A DNA stretch of 64,000 nucleotides, taken from Streptomyces griseoloalbus. Its GTDB lineage: Bacteria; Actinomycetota; Actinomycetes; Streptomycetales; Streptomycetaceae. Location of the stretch: contig BMUD01000016.1 in the NCBI GenBank assembly GCA_014650015.1, positions 1-64,000 of the forward strand, in the 5' to 3' direction. A program made the translations under genes and the position numbers. Within the stretch, counting starts at the first letter, position 1. Every line of letters starts with the position of its first letter. Below the pieces are notes generated by a model. The model saw nothing but the letters and a program-made list of their open reading frames with translations. It made no database searches and was not told where the DNA came from. Positions 40,571 to 52,248 of this stretch are shown piece after piece.

Positions 40571-42508
40571 ATGACGGTTTCGCGTACCCATGACACCGGC
40601 CTGATGGCCGTCCTCGAACTCCTCGCCGAACAGGCTCCGTCAGGCCGGTTCGACGAGGTGTTGCAACGAGCCCGGCGCGACGGCACCACGGAACAGGAAC
40701 TGGCCCGTCTGGAGCGTGCCGTGCACCTGGCCCGTGGCGTACAGGCCTGGCAGGGACAGCATCGTCAGCGCGAGGACGGCCTGGCCGACCTGGTCGACAC
40801 GGCACGGGACCTGACGTCCCGCCATGACGTCGAGTCCCTGCTCCAGGTGGTCACCCGGAAGGTCAAGCGGCTCCTCAACTTCGACATGACGTCGATCGCC
40901 CTCCTGGAGCCGGACGGCGCCCTGCGGGTGCACGTCTGCGACGGCTCGACCACCGCGCTCACCACCGGCCACACGATCCCGGCCTCCTACGGCCTGGGCC
41001 ACCCGACCCTGGCGGCCAGAGCGCCGCTGTGGACGGCCGACTACCTCGACGACGACACGCTCACGCACGACGAGCGCACCGACGAGGTCGTACGGGCCGA
41101 GGGTCTGCACGCCATGATGGCCGTGCCGATGTGCAACGGCGAGCGGACCGCCGGTGTGCTCTACGGCGCCGCCCGCTCCGTGCGCCACTTCAGCCCGGAC
41201 GAGATAGTGCTGGTCTGCTCGCTGGCGGCGCTCGCCGCCGTCGCCATCGAGCGGGCCGGCAGTTTCGAACAGGCCCAGGGCGAGCTCGCCCGCCTGGAAC
41301 TGGACGGTTTCCGCACCCGTACGAGCCTGGTCAGGCTGCGACAGCTCAACGAGGCGCACAGCCACACCCTCGGCCTGCTGCTTGCCGGTGCCGACCTCAC
41401 CACCGTGGCGAAGGCGGCCGGCGACGCGCTGGACTCGGCGCTGCAACTGCGCGACCCGGCCGGGCGGCCGCTCGCCACCAGCGGTGACCTCGGCGATCTG
41501 GACGAGTCGGCCGTGGCCGAGGCGGCCCTGGACGCGCACGCCCATCTGCGGCCCGTCGTCACCGCCCAGGGCACCTGGGTCGCCCCGGTGACCGCGGGCG
41601 CGGAGGACCTGGGCGTGCTGGTGCTGCGCCCGACCACGGCGCTGGTGGGGGAGGACGAGGGGCTGCTCCGACTGACCGCGCAGACCTTCGCGATCCAGCT
41701 CCTCCTGCGGCGCAGTACCGCCGTCGCCGAAGGGCCCGTACGAGACGACCTGTTCGACGAACTCCTCGCGGCCGCCACCCGCAGCGGGCACCAGACGCAC
41801 TACCTCGTGCAGCGTGCGCGCCGCCTCGGGATCGACCTGGAGGCGCCCCACGTCCTGCTCGTCGCCCATCCCGAGGGCGGCGAGCAGGGACGAGCCGTGG
41901 TGTGGGCCTCCTCCTACGCGCACCGGATGACCGGGCTCAAGACGGTCCACAGCGGCAACATCGTGCTGCTCCTGCCGGGGACGGACGCCTCGGCCGCGGC
42001 CCGCGCCGTGGCCGACCAGTTGTCACCGCTGCTCGGCCACCCGGTGTCGGTGGGCGCGGCGGGGCCGGGCCGGTGCGCCGCCGACATCGGCCGGATGCAC
42101 AAGGAGGCACTGCGCTGCCTGGACGCGCTGACCGCGCTCGACGGCGCGGGCAGCACGGCCTCGGCGAAGGACCTCGGCTTCCTCGGCCTGCTGCTCTCCG
42201 ACGACCACGACGTGGACGGCTACATCCAGTGCGCGATCGGCCCGGTTCTCGACTACGACCGCGACCGGCTCACCGACCTGACCGGCACCCTGGAGTCGTA
42301 CTTCGCCTCGGGCGGCAGCCAGGCCGGCGCGGCCGACCTGCTGAACGTCCACCCCAACACGGTGTCCCGACGACTCGACCGGGTCACCGACCTGCTCGGC
42401 GACGCGTGGCAACAGCCGGGCAAGACGCTGGAGGTGCAGCTGGCGCTGCGGCTGCACCGCTCCCGCGAGGTTCTGCGCCGGCAGCGCCGGGCGGCCACGG
42501 ACGCCTAG
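40571..42508 (+). CDS. PucR-family regulator with GAF domain
   Basis: A 645-aa protein. An N-terminal helical region is followed by a GAF domain (about 75-225: DVESLLQVVTRKVKRLLNFD, MTSIALLEPDG, AMMAVPMCNGERTAGVLYGA). A degenerate middle domain and a C-terminal PucR HTH_30 (LTGTLESYFASGGSQAGAAD, LLNVHPNTVSRRLDRVTDLL) follow. Such proteins sense small aromatic or purine ligands and are frequent in actinomycete gene clusters. Its stop overlaps the stop of the convergent transposase-like gene by 4 bases. Confidence 0.85.
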   Translation: MTVSRTHDTGLMAVLELLAEQAPSGRFDEVLQRARRDGTTEQELARLERAVHLARGVQAWQGQHRQREDGLADLVDTARDLTSRHDVESLLQVVTRKVKRLLNFDMTSIALLEPDGALRVHVCDGSTTALTTGHTIPASYGLGHPTLAARAPLWTADYLDDDTLTHDERTDEVVRAEGLHAMMAVPMCNGERTAGVLYGAARSVRHFSPDEIVLVCSLAALAAVAIERAGSFEQAQGELARLELDGFRTRTSLVRLRQLNEAHSHTLGLLLAGADLTTVAKAAGDALDSALQLRDPAGRPLATSGDLGDLDESAVAEAALDAHAHLRPVVTAQGTWVAPVTAGAEDLGVLVLRPTTALVGEDEGLLRLTAQTFAIQLLLRRSTAVAEGPVRDDLFDELLAAATRSGHQTHYLVQRARRLGIDLEAPHVLLVAHPEGGEQGRAVVWASSYAHRMTGLKTVHSGNIVLLLPGTDASAAARAVADQLSPLLGHPVSVGAAGPGRCAADIGRMHKEALRCLDALTALDGAGSTASAKDLGFLGLLLSDDHDVDGYIQCAIGPVLDYDRDRLTDLTGTLESYFASGGSQAGAADLLNVHPNTVSRRLDRVTDLLGDAWQQPGKTLEVQLALRLHRSREVLRRQRRAATDA

Positions 42509-43806
42509 GCGGAGGCGAGTTCGGCCGTACGGCCACTCTCGGAGTCGCCGTCGTAACCGCGGGCGTAACCGTCCCCTGAGTCGCCGGCGTAACCGTCCCC
42601 GGAGCCGCCGTGGTAGTCGGCGCCGGACAGCACGACGGCCGCGTGGGCGGCGGAGGCGAGCGTCATGTGCCGGTGCCAGCCGCGGAAGGAACGGCCCACG
42701 TAGTCCCGCAGCCCGGTCTCCTCGCCGACGCGCGCGAAGTCCGCGTCCACGCGGCGGGTGAGCTTGGTGAGGCGCAACAGGGGACCGGGGCCCTGCTGCG
42801 TCATGCCCGTCAGCCACAGCGCGGACGGCGGACGGGACGGGTCGGTCCACTCACCGAGCAGGGACAGTCCGCGCGTCGCACCGGAAGGATCCGACAGCGT
42901 CACCGGGATGGTCGCGGCGAGCGACGTGCGCGGGGCGAGTCCGGCGGCCGTGTCCTGCCACGGCACCGGCCGGCGGACCCCCTTGACGAGCTGGAGGATC
43001 CGCTGGGCCGGCAGCGGACCGCCCCGGAAGCCGGGCATGGCGCGGTCCGCGACGGACAGCCGCTGGGTGCCGCTGATCCGGAGGAGGAAGGGGACACCCG
43101 CCTCAGAGAGCGGGGCCACCGCCGCCGATAAGTCGCCGTCCCGCAGATCGATCAGAACCGGTCTGCGCGGCCCCCAGCGGCGCGCGGCCTCCAGGGCGAC
43201 CGCGACGGCGCACTCCTGCGGGCTCTCCGCCCCCGCCTCCTCCGGAACGCCCGCCCGGTCGCGCAGCCTGTGGTCGTGGACCCACTGATCCGGCAGGACC
43301 AGACGCCAGTCGACGGGCGCGCTCAGTTCCTGGGAGGCGAGCCACACGCCGAAGGCCTGCTGACCGCGGAACGTCTGGCGCAGGTGCGGGGCGAGCACGC
43401 GGTCGACACCGACCGAGTGCTCACCGGTCTTCGGTATCGACATCCGGCGCACCACCCAGGCCTGGACGGCCGTCTTCCGCTCCAGATGGGCGGCCAGCGC
43501 GGCGCGCAGCGGCCGCCAGTTCCAGGTGGAGTCGGCGATGAAGTGATGCAGCGTCTGCTCCGTGGCGGGCGGACCCAGATGGGCCGCGATGTTGCGCGCG
43601 GTCTTGCGTCCCTGGGTGGTGAGCAGCCCGCGCAGATACTGCTCTCCGCGCTGCCGCTGGTCCTTCCTGGGAAAGGAGGAGAACAACGTGGCGCAGAGTT
43701 CGCCGACGGCGTCGTCGGACAAGGCCGGGCCGGCGGGGCGCCGGTTCCGGCGAGGCACCGTCAGCGGTCTTACCGAGTCTCTTCGCCTGATGACAGCTGT
43801 GTTCAC
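42505..43806 (-). CDS. IS701-type transposase-derived protein, catalytic motif altered
   Basis: A 433-aa protein similar in layout to IS701-family transposases: an N-terminal RGEQYLRGLLTTQGRKTARN block and the central AWVVRRMSIPKTGEHSVGVD. In active IS701 enzymes that position reads WVxDDTxFPKxGxHSVGV, so the first catalytic Asp-Asp is replaced by Arg-Arg. No terminal inverted repeats were found flanking it. The C-terminus has GDGYAGDSGDGYARGYDGDS repeats. GTG 43806 has GGAG upstream. Such inactive relatives often sit beside SARP genes in Streptomyces clusters. A DNA-binding regulatory role is likely; transposition is unlikely. Confidence 0.75.
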   Translation of the reverse strand: MNTAVIRRRDSVRPLTVPRRNRRPAGPALSDDAVGELCATLFSSFPRKDQRQRGEQYLRGLLTTQGRKTARNIAAHLGPPATEQTLHHFIADSTWNWRPLRAALAAHLERKTAVQAWVVRRMSIPKTGEHSVGVDRVLAPHLRQTFRGQQAFGVWLASQELSAPVDWRLVLPDQWVHDHRLRDRAGVPEEAGAESPQECAVAVALEAARRWGPRRPVLIDLRDGDLSAAVAPLSEAGVPFLLRISGTQRLSVADRAMPGFRGGPLPAQRILQLVKGVRRPVPWQDTAAGLAPRTSLAATIPVTLSDPSGATRGLSLLGEWTDPSRPPSALWLTGMTQQGPGPLLRLTKLTRRVDADFARVGEETGLRDYVGRSFRGWHRHMTLASAAHAAVVLSGADYHGGSGDGYAGDSGDGYARGYDGDSESGRTAELASA

Positions 43807-44022
43807 GACACTCCAACCGTGGGGGGTGGGCCCGCTCTGTTGCCCTCCCACGATCGCTCCGCGAAGGTGCCGCGGACGAGGTGTCCACGGCACCCACCTC
43901 CCGTCGCTCATGCGTGCCGGACCACTGCTGAATCGGCCGTCCGGTGAGCCCGGGGACGCGACGGCCGACAGGGCTCCGGCGGGGTGTGGCCGGAACACCA
44001 CGCGGGCCCGACGGGTGCGCGG

Positions 44023-45664
<1,642 letters not shown>

Positions 45665-45668
<4 letters not shown>

Positions 45669-46849
45669 CGGATCTGGAGGTTGTCGAGGTACGACCGCAC
45701 GTTGCGCCGCGTCTCCGGCACGCTGTCGCCACCGAACTTCTCCACCACCGCGTCCGCGAGAACCAGCGCCACCATCGCCTCGGCCACGATCCCCGCAGCC
45801 GGCACCGCACACACGTCGGAGCGCTGGTGGTGCGCCTGCGTGGCCTCACCCGTCACCACGTCCACCGTCGCCAGCGCACGCGGAACCGTCGCGATCGGCT
45901 TCATCGCCGCCCGCACACGCAACAGCTCACCGGTGGTCAGGCCGCCCTCGGTGCCACCGGAGCGGCCCGAGGTGCGCCTGATGCCGTCCTCGGTCTTCAC
46001 GATCTCGTCGTGCGCCCGCGAACCCGGCACCCGCGCCAGCTCGAAACCGTCACCCACCTCGACACCCTTGATCGCCTGGATCCCCATCAACGCAGCAGCC
46101 AGCCGCGCGTCCAGACGCCGGTCCCACTGCACATGCGAGCCCAGCCCGACCGGCACCCCATAGGCCAGCACCTCGACCACACCACCCAGGGTGTCGCCGT
46201 CCTTGTGGGCCTGGTCGATCTCCGCGACCATCGCCTTCGACGCATCCGCGTCCAGGCACCGCACCGGATCGGCATCGAGCCTTCCCACATCGGACGGCTG
46301 AGGGTAGACACCGTACGGAGCCTTCGCCGCCGCCAGCGCCACCACGTGGGACACGATCTCGATCCCGGTCGCCTCCTTCAGGAACGACCGGGCCACCGCA
46401 CCGAGCGCGACACGCGCGGCCGTCTCCCGCGCCGAAGCTCGCTCCAGGATCGGCCGGGCCTCGTCGAACCCGTACTTCTGCATACCCGCCAGATCGGCAT
46501 GACCGGGACGCGGCCGGGTCAACGGCGCGTTACGCCCCGTCTCCTTCAGCTCCGATGGATCGACCGGATCGGCCGACATCACCTTCTCCCACTTCGGCCA
46601 CTCCGTGTTCCCCACCATCACCGCGACCGGCGAACCCAGCGAGAGACCGTGCCGGACGCCACCCAGGAACGTGACCTCGTCCTGCTCGAACGTCATCCGC
46701 GCGCCCCGCCCGTGGCCGAGGCGCCGCCGCGCGAGGTGGTCCGCCACCAGCTCCGTGGTGACCGGGACACCGGCGGGAAGACCCTCCAGTGTCGCGACGA
46801 GTGCGGGTCCATGCGACTCTCCGGCTGTCAGCCAGCGCAACCTGCTCAA
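45665..46849 (-). CDS. aroC: Chorismate synthase
   Basis: A 394-aa FMN-dependent enzyme that eliminates phosphate from EPSP to give chorismate. Signatures: [55 protein letters not shown] and the C-terminal [20 protein letters not shown]. The start is TTG 46849 (TTGAGCAGG), overlapping the stop of a 28-codon frame. It is almost certainly fully active and looks like the primary-metabolism type. Confidence 0.95.
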
Positions 46850-46932
46850 CCGAGTGCCCCTTCCGTGCCGTTGGGCGACAGCGCGGTGGCGTGCCCCCCG
46901 TTGCGGTCACCGGCGATCCTTACGTGAGTCAT
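46846..46932 (-). CDS. 28-codon open frame coupled to aroC
   Basis: ATG 46932 begins [20 protein letters not shown] and stops at TGA 46846, overlapping the aroC TTG by four bases (TTGA). A strong GAGGAAAG lies 4-5 bases before the ATG, stronger than anything in front of aroC itself. It may deliver ribosomes to the TTG-start aroC (coupling peptide), or be the 5' stump of another gene joined here when aroC was recruited. I do not recognise the peptide. Confidence 0.5.
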   Translation of the reverse strand: MTHVRIAGDRNGGHATALSPNGTEGALG

Positions 46933-46951
46933 GTCTTTCCTCGGATCCCTT

Positions 46952-48244
46952 CTACGGCCGGGATGAGCCGGCCGTCGGTACGGAGTGGCGGGGGAAGAGC
47001 CGGTGCAGCTCCTCGTGGAAGCCCGGGAAGGTCTTGGCGACGCAGCCGGGGTCGTCGAGCGTGATCCCCTCGGCGCGCAGACCGAGGACGGAGAACGCCA
47101 TCGCGATGCGGTGGTCGCGGTGGCAGGCGACCCGCGCCGGTGCGGGGGTGCCGGGGTGGACCGTGATCCAGTCGCGGCCGGTCTCGGTCCGGATGCCCAG
47201 CGCGCGCAGGTTGCCCTCGACGGCGGCGATCCGGTCCGACTCCTTCAGGCGCGCGTGCCCGATGCCGTTGACGGTGATCGGGGCGTCGGCCAGCGGCGCG
47301 ATCGCGGCGAGCGTCATGAAGGTGTCCGAGATCTCGCCCATGTCGACCGTGAACCCGCCCCGGAACGCGCCGGTGCCGGTGACGGTGGTCGCCTCGTCGG
47401 TGGTCTCCACCCGGGCGCCGGTGCGGGCGAGGACCTCGGTGAAGCGCAGGTCGCCCTGGAGGCTGCCGCGGCCGAGACCGGGCACGCGCACGCTCGTTCC
47501 GGTGATCGCCGCGGCGGCGAAGACGTACGAGGCCGTGGAGGCGTCGGGTTCGATCGGCATATCGGCCCCCCGGTAGCCCGTCGGCCGGACGGTGAACTCG
47601 CCGGGGGTGGCCTCGTCGACCTCGGCGCCGAAGCGCCGCATCAGGGCGATCGTCATGTCGATGTAGGGCCGGCTGACGAGCTCCGGCACGGTCAGCGCCA
47701 GCGGCCGGCGCATCAGCGGGCCCGCCATCAGCAGCCCGGTCAGGAACTGGCTGCTGAGCGTGGAGTCCACGGTCAGCGCGCCGCCGTCGAGCCCCCGCGA
47801 GCGCACCCGCAGCGGCAGGCGCCCGCCGGGTCCGGTGGTGACCTCGGCCCCCAGCCGCCGCAGGGCGTCGGCGAGGGGAGCCACCGGGCGGGCGGTGAGC
47901 TGGTCGGAGCCCTCGAAGCCGAAGTCGCCGTGGCCCGTGGCGGCGAAGGGCGGCAGGAAGCGGGCCGCCGTGCCGGCGTCGGCGCACCAGGCGGTCCCCG
48001 TGCCGACCGGGCCTCGGCCCAGGCCGGTCACGTTCCAGACGCTGTCGTCGTCGGAGGGGTCGATGCGGACGCCGAGCCCGCTGAGGGCCTCACGGAAGGC
48101 CGTGGTGTCGTCGCTCACCAGCGGAGCGCCGAGGGCGCTCGTCGAGTCGGCGGCTGCCGCGAGCAGCAGCGCCCTGTTGGTGAGCGACTTCGACCCCGGT
48201 ATCCGGGCGTGCAGGGCGGGGGTCGCCGGTACGGCGATGGTCAT
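46952..48244 (-). CDS. aroA: 5-enolpyruvylshikimate-3-phosphate synthase
   Basis: A 430-aa enzyme joining shikimate-3-P and PEP. Typical blocks: ARIPGSKSLTNRALLLAAAA, DAGTAARFLPPFAA (the NAGTA region), DSTLSSQFLTGLLMAGPL, IEPDASTASYVFAAAA and HRDHRIAMAFSVLGLRA. AAAGGA lies 6 bases before ATG 48244; the longer frame's N-terminus is not conserved. It lies downstream of phzE on the same strand with a 117-base gap. Housekeeping aroA is normally elsewhere in Streptomyces, so this is probably a cluster copy. Confidence 0.93.
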   Translation of the reverse strand: MTIAVPATPALHARIPGSKSLTNRALLLAAAADSTSALGAPLVSDDTTAFREALSGLGVRIDPSDDDSVWNVTGLGRGPVGTGTAWCADAGTAARFLPPFAATGHGDFGFEGSDQLTARPVAPLADALRRLGAEVTTGPGGRLPLRVRSRGLDGGALTVDSTLSSQFLTGLLMAGPLMRRPLALTVPELVSRPYIDMTIALMRRFGAEVDEATPGEFTVRPTGYRGADMPIEPDASTASYVFAAAAITGTSVRVPGLGRGSLQGDLRFTEVLARTGARVETTDEATTVTGTGAFRGGFTVDMGEISDTFMTLAAIAPLADAPITVNGIGHARLKESDRIAAVEGNLRALGIRTETGRDWITVHPGTPAPARVACHRDHRIAMAFSVLGLRAEGITLDDPGCVAKTFPGFHEELHRLFPRHSVPTAGSSRP

Positions 48245-48361
48245 GGCTGTCCTTTGCGAGTACGGCCGCCGCGTGCGGCGGTCCGGGAGAGAGCGCCGCA
48301 CACCCCGAGCGTCCTGACGGCCGTCTCGCCCTGTGCGGCCGAGGAACGAAAGGCCGCCCGG

Positions 48362-50245
48362 TCAGCCGCCGGCCACCTCCGCGAGGAGCGTGCCGATGAT
48401 CCGGGGCCCGTCGACGGTCAGTACGGACTCGGCGTGGAACTGCATGGACACGAAGCCGGCCGCCCGCAAGCCGTGCACCTCACCCGTCAGCGGGTCGCGG
48501 CTGACCTCAACGCGTCCGTGCACGGGGTGCTCGAAGGAGTCCCTCTCGGAGTGCGCGGCGAAGGTGTTGTAGAAGCCCACCCGCTCCCGCCTGCCGAAGA
48601 GGTCGATCTCGTGCTGGGCGCCCTGGTTGGGCGTCGGCCGGCGCACCAGGTCGAGTCCGAGCAGGGTGCTGAGCACCTGGTGACTCAGGCAGACCGCCAT
48701 GAACGGCCGGCGCTCCTGCAGGAGTTGGGTCACCGCCGACCGCAGGTGCGCGATCTTCCGGTCGCTTGTCTCGCGCGGGTCGCCGGGGCCCGGCCCCATC
48801 ACGACCAGGTCGTGCTCGTCGAAGGAGTAGCGCTCGTCGAAACGCCGTACGCTCACCTCTCCGCCGAGCGAGCGGATCTGATGGGCGATCATCTCCGTGA
48901 ACGTGTCCTCGGCGTCGATCACCAGCACCCGGCGGCCGGACAGCGGCCCGCCCGTGCCGTCACGCGTCCCCCGGTCCTTCAGCCAGAAGTCGGCGATGCG
49001 CTCGTTGCGTTCGTCAAGGGCCTCGCGGACCGCGGGGTGCGCCCCGAACCGGATGGGCTCGGCGTCGCCGAGCGCGGCGAGCAGGCCGGCCGCCTTGGCC
49101 CGGGTCTCGTGCACCTCGGACTCCGGGTCGGAGTGGCGCACCAGGGTCGCGCCCACCCCGATCCGCATCATGCCCTCGTCGTCGATGTCGGCGGTCCGGA
49201 TCAGGATCGACGAGTCCAGGGTGCGGCCGCCCGCGGCGTCGCGGCCGATCAGGGCGGCCACACCGCTGTAGTAGCCGCGGCCCTGGGGCTCGTACCGGCT
49301 GATGACCCGCGCGGCGCTCTCCAGCGGAGAACCGGTCACGGTCGGTGCGAACAGCGTCTCGCGCAGGATGTCCCGCACATCGCGGTCGGTCCGGCCCTCG
49401 ATGAAGTACTCGGTGTGCGCCAGCCGCGCCATCTCCTTGAGATAGGGACCCACCACCCGGCCGCCCTCCGGGCAGATCCGGGCCATCATCTTGAGTTCCT
49501 CGTCGACGACCATGTACAGCTCGTCGGCCTCCTTGGGGTCGGCGAGGAATTCCATGACACCGTCGAGGTCCGGGCCGCCCGCCGGGTAGCGGTAGGTGCC
49601 GCTGATCGGGTTCATCACGGCCGTGCCGTCGTGGACGCTGATGTGCCGCTCCGGAGTGGCGCCCACGAACGTCCGCTCGCCGGTGTGCACGAGGAACGTC
49701 CAGTACGCCCCCGCCTCCCGCTGCACCAGGCGGCGGAAGAACGACAGCGCCGCGGGCAGACCGAACCCGGGCAGCCGGGCCGTGAACGAGCGCCGCATCA
49801 CGAAGTTGGCGCCCTCACCGGTGCCGATCTCGTCCGCGACGACCCGCCGCACGATCTCCGCGTAGGCCTCGTCGTCCACGTCGAAGTGGCCGTCGGTCAC
49901 CTTCACCGGCTCGTCCGGCAGCAGCGGTAACGTCGCGCGCAGCGGCACCGCCGCCTGCTCGCGGACCGTCATCGCCAGCAGCGGCGCTCCGTCGTCGGGA
50001 GCGGCGAAGCCCCGCTCGGCGAGCTGGCGGTAGGGGATGAGGGTGAGCAGTTCCGTGCGGGCGCCTGTGCCGTTGTGCGGGGGCAGGTCGAGGTCGGCGA
50101 GCGACGCGATCTCCGTCACGTCGCCGGCCAGCAGTTCCAGGGTGTCCGGGTCCACGGTCTCGGGGCGGTGCATCAGTGCGAACGCGCCGGCCGAGCCGTC
50201 GAGGATGCGTGCCAGGAGGTCGTGCGCGCTGTCCTGCCTTGCCAT
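48362..50245 (-). CDS. phzE: 2-amino-2-deoxyisochorismate (ADIC) synthase, PhzE-like
   Basis: A 627-aa fusion of a chorismate-binding domain (about 1-410: MNPISGTYRYPAGGPDLDGV; GSPLESAARVISRYEPQGRG; RTADIDDEGMMRIGVGATLV) and a class I glutamine amidotransferase. The glutaminase triad is Cys519 (MAVCLSHQVLS), His604 and Glu606 (QFHAES). It converts chorismate plus glutamine to ADIC. The fused order and the immediately adjacent PhzD-like gene distinguish it from TrpEG, which would make anthranilate. The ATG at 50245 has AAAGGAA upstream. Confidence 0.9.
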   Translation of the reverse strand: MARQDSAHDLLARILDGSAGAFALMHRPETVDPDTLELLAGDVTEIASLADLDLPPHNGTGARTELLTLIPYRQLAERGFAAPDDGAPLLAMTVREQAAVPLRATLPLLPDEPVKVTDGHFDVDDEAYAEIVRRVVADEIGTGEGANFVMRRSFTARLPGFGLPAALSFFRRLVQREAGAYWTFLVHTGERTFVGATPERHISVHDGTAVMNPISGTYRYPAGGPDLDGVMEFLADPKEADELYMVVDEELKMMARICPEGGRVVGPYLKEMARLAHTEYFIEGRTDRDVRDILRETLFAPTVTGSPLESAARVISRYEPQGRGYYSGVAALIGRDAAGGRTLDSSILIRTADIDDEGMMRIGVGATLVRHSDPESEVHETRAKAAGLLAALGDAEPIRFGAHPAVREALDERNERIADFWLKDRGTRDGTGGPLSGRRVLVIDAEDTFTEMIAHQIRSLGGEVSVRRFDERYSFDEHDLVVMGPGPGDPRETSDRKIAHLRSAVTQLLQERRPFMAVCLSHQVLSTLLGLDLVRRPTPNQGAQHEIDLFGRRERVGFYNTFAAHSERDSFEHPVHGRVEVSRDPLTGEVHGLRAAGFVSMQFHAESVLTVDGPRIIGTLLAEVAGG

Positions 50246-50273
50246 GGGGATTCCTTTCGGCGGTGGGGCGCGA

Positions 50274-50930
50274 TCAGAGCGCCGTGCCGCCCGCGTCGAG
50301 TTCGCTCAGCACGGTCTTGGCGGACACGACGCGGGCCGCGCGCTGTGCCGCGTAGTCGAGGGCGAGCCGGTGGTACTCGGCCGAGAAGTCGGCCACGGCG
50401 TCGGCCACCAGGAAGGGCTGGATGTCGTGGGTGAAGGCCTCGACCGCCGTCATCAGGACGCCCACGTGCGCGTACACGCCGCAGATGATCAGCTGGTCGC
50501 GCTGGTCGGACCGCATCCGCTCCAGCAGGTCCGACTTGAAGAAGGCGCTGTAGCGCCACTTCGTGAACGTCCAGTCGCCGGGGCCCGGTTCGAGGGGCTC
50601 GACCACCTTGCGGTGCTCGGGAGTGGGCTTCATCCCCGGTCCCCAGAAGTCCGCCAGGAGTCCGCGCTGTTCGGGCGTCATGCCGCCGGGCTGTGCCGTG
50701 TACGCGATGGGGATGCCGAGCTCGACGCACCGCTCGCGCAGCAGCGCGGTGTTGCCGACCAGGGCGTCGCCGGGCGCCTCCGAGCGCGGGAACGGCTTGA
50801 GGAAGTACTCCTGCATGTCGTGCAGCAGCAGGACGGCCCGCCGGGGGTTCACGGGCCAGCTGACGGTGTTCTCCGGCAGCTCGCCCTCCTGGGGCATCGG
50901 ATAGGGCTCGATCGGGGGAATACCGGGCAT
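50274..50930 (-). CDS. phzD: Isochorismatase, PhzD-like (ADIC to DHHA)
   Basis: A 218-aa hydrolase that removes pyruvate from ADIC to give trans-2,3-dihydro-3-hydroxyanthranilate. The catalytic Asp is in [12 protein letters not shown] and the Lys in [40 protein letters not shown] matches PhzD more than EntB (no carrier domain is attached). I start at ATG 50930; homology begins [13 protein letters not shown]. It is 28 bases upstream of phzE on the same strand. Confidence 0.92.
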   Translation of the reverse strand: MPGIPPIEPYPMPQEGELPENTVSWPVNPRRAVLLLHDMQEYFLKPFPRSEAPGDALVGNTALLRERCVELGIPIAYTAQPGGMTPEQRGLLADFWGPGMKPTPEHRKVVEPLEPGPGDWTFTKWRYSAFFKSDLLERMRSDQRDQLIICGVYAHVGVLMTAVEAFTHDIQPFLVADAVADFSAEYHRLALDYAAQRAARVVSAKTVLSELDAGGTAL

Positions 50931-51075
50931 GGGCCGGTCGGTCCTCTCTTCGTTGGACGCCGAACGTGGCAAGGCCGTCCACGGTCGGTTCGTGCGGGGG
51001 TGGTGTGGCTCGCCCGGTCGGACGGAAGGACATCCACGGGTACTGATGCGTGCGCGCCGTCGTACGGCGCCGGGT

Positions 51076-52248
51076 TCATCCCCGCCAGGCCGAGACGACT
51101 TCGATGGCCTGCTGAGGATTGAGGCGGGGATCGCAGAAGCTGAGGTACTTGTCGCCCAGGCGGTCGAGGCCGGCCTCGTCCATGACGCACTCGGTGACGG
51201 TGTCCGGGGTCGTCTCCAGGTGCAGGCCCGCCGCGACGCCGCCGTTCTGGCTCACCGCGGTCTGGAAGTTCTCGACCTCGCGAACGACCGTCCGCACCAG
51301 GCGGGTCTTGAGCCCGTCGGGACCGGAGACCGTGTTCCCGTGCATCGGGTCCGACAGCCACAGCACCGGGTGGCCGGCCTGGGCGACCGCCTCGACCAGT
51401 GCGGGCAGCCGCTCGCCGGCGTTGTCGGCACCCATGCGCGCGATCAGCGTCAGCCGTCCGGGACGCCGCTGGGCGTCCAGGCGCTCGCACAGGGCGAGCA
51501 GCTCATCGGGTGTCATGGTCGGGCCCACCTTGACCGCGACCGGATTGGAGACCGCGGCCAGGAGCCCGATGTGAGCGCCGTCCAGCTGCCGAGTCCGCTC
51601 ACCCACCCACGGCCAGTGCGTGGACGTCAGCAGCAGCGAGCCGTCCGGTTCACGACGCAGCAGCGGCAACTCGTAGTCCAGCAGCAGCGCCTCGTGGCTG
51701 GTCCACACCGGCACCTCGAGCTCGGACCGGACGGCGGTGCCGCGCCAGCCGAGGTAGTGCATGGTGTCGCTCGCGGCCCGGTAGCCGCTCAGCAGGTGAC
51801 GGGGGTCGGGCCGGCGCAGCACCGCATCCGGCTCCGGTCTGTTGACCATGTGCCCGCGGTAGACGGGCAGTTGTGTGCCGTTGACGGTCTCGGTCGGGGA
51901 GGAGCGGGGCTTGCCGTACTGCCCGGCGATCCTTCCCACCCTGATGATGGGTTTGCCCGAGGCGAGCTTCATCGTTCCGGCCAGCACGTCGAGCAGCGCG
52001 GCCTTGCGCGTGACGTCCTCGGGTGTGGCCTCGGCGGGGTTCTCGGCGCAATCGCCGGTCTGGATCACTTGCAGATGCCCTGCGGCTGCTTCCATCAGCA
52101 GCGCTCGCAGACGGCGCACGGCTTCGGAGTCCACGAGAGCCGGCATCCGCCCGAGATTCGTACGGACCTCCTCCAGGGAGGTGTGGCCTTCCCAGTCGGG
52201 CTGCTGCAGCGCGGGTATGGACCGGAGGTAGGACTGAATGTCGATCAT
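51076..52248 (-). CDS. phzC: Type II DAHP synthase, PhzC-like
   Basis: A 390-aa class II 3-deoxy-D-arabino-heptulosonate-7-P synthase: [59 protein letters not shown]-like [17 protein letters not shown], and [10 protein letters not shown]. It is about 60-70 residues shorter than housekeeping type II enzymes, lacking the N-terminal extension involved in aromatic amino-acid feedback. This is a feature of antibiotic-cluster PhzC proteins. It feeds carbon into the shikimate steps encoded downstream. Confidence 0.92.
   Translation of the reverse strand: MIDIQSYLRSIPALQQPDWEGHTSLEEVRTNLGRMPALVDSEAVRRLRALLMEAAAGHLQVIQTGDCAENPAEATPEDVTRKAALLDVLAGTMKLASGKPIIRVGRIAGQYGKPRSSPTETVNGTQLPVYRGHMVNRPEPDAVLRRPDPRHLLSGYRAASDTMHYLGWRGTAVRSELEVPVWTSHEALLLDYELPLLRREPDGSLLLTSTHWPWVGERTRQLDGAHIGLLAAVSNPVAVKVGPTMTPDELLALCERLDAQRRPGRLTLIARMGADNAGERLPALVEAVAQAGHPVLWLSDPMHGNTVSGPDGLKTRLVRTVVREVENFQTAVSQNGGVAAGLHLETTPDTVTECVMDEAGLDRLGDKYLSFCDPRLNPQQAIEVVSAWRG

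Noticed and set aside
42505-43806. An active insertion sequence
   Set aside because: The first catalytic Asp motif is replaced by Arg-Arg, and I found no terminal inverted repeats or target duplication.
46985-49930. Long plus-strand frame of about 980 codons opposite aroA and phzE
   Set aside because: It has a repetitive Gly/Arg/Val composition and is fully antisense to two textbook enzymes.
48362-50245. Anthranilate synthase (TrpEG) for tryptophan biosynthesis
   Set aside because: The fused gene lies 28 bases from a PhzD-like isochorismatase and no other trp gene is nearby, so ADIC synthase is the better reading; only an assay would exclude anthranilate formation.
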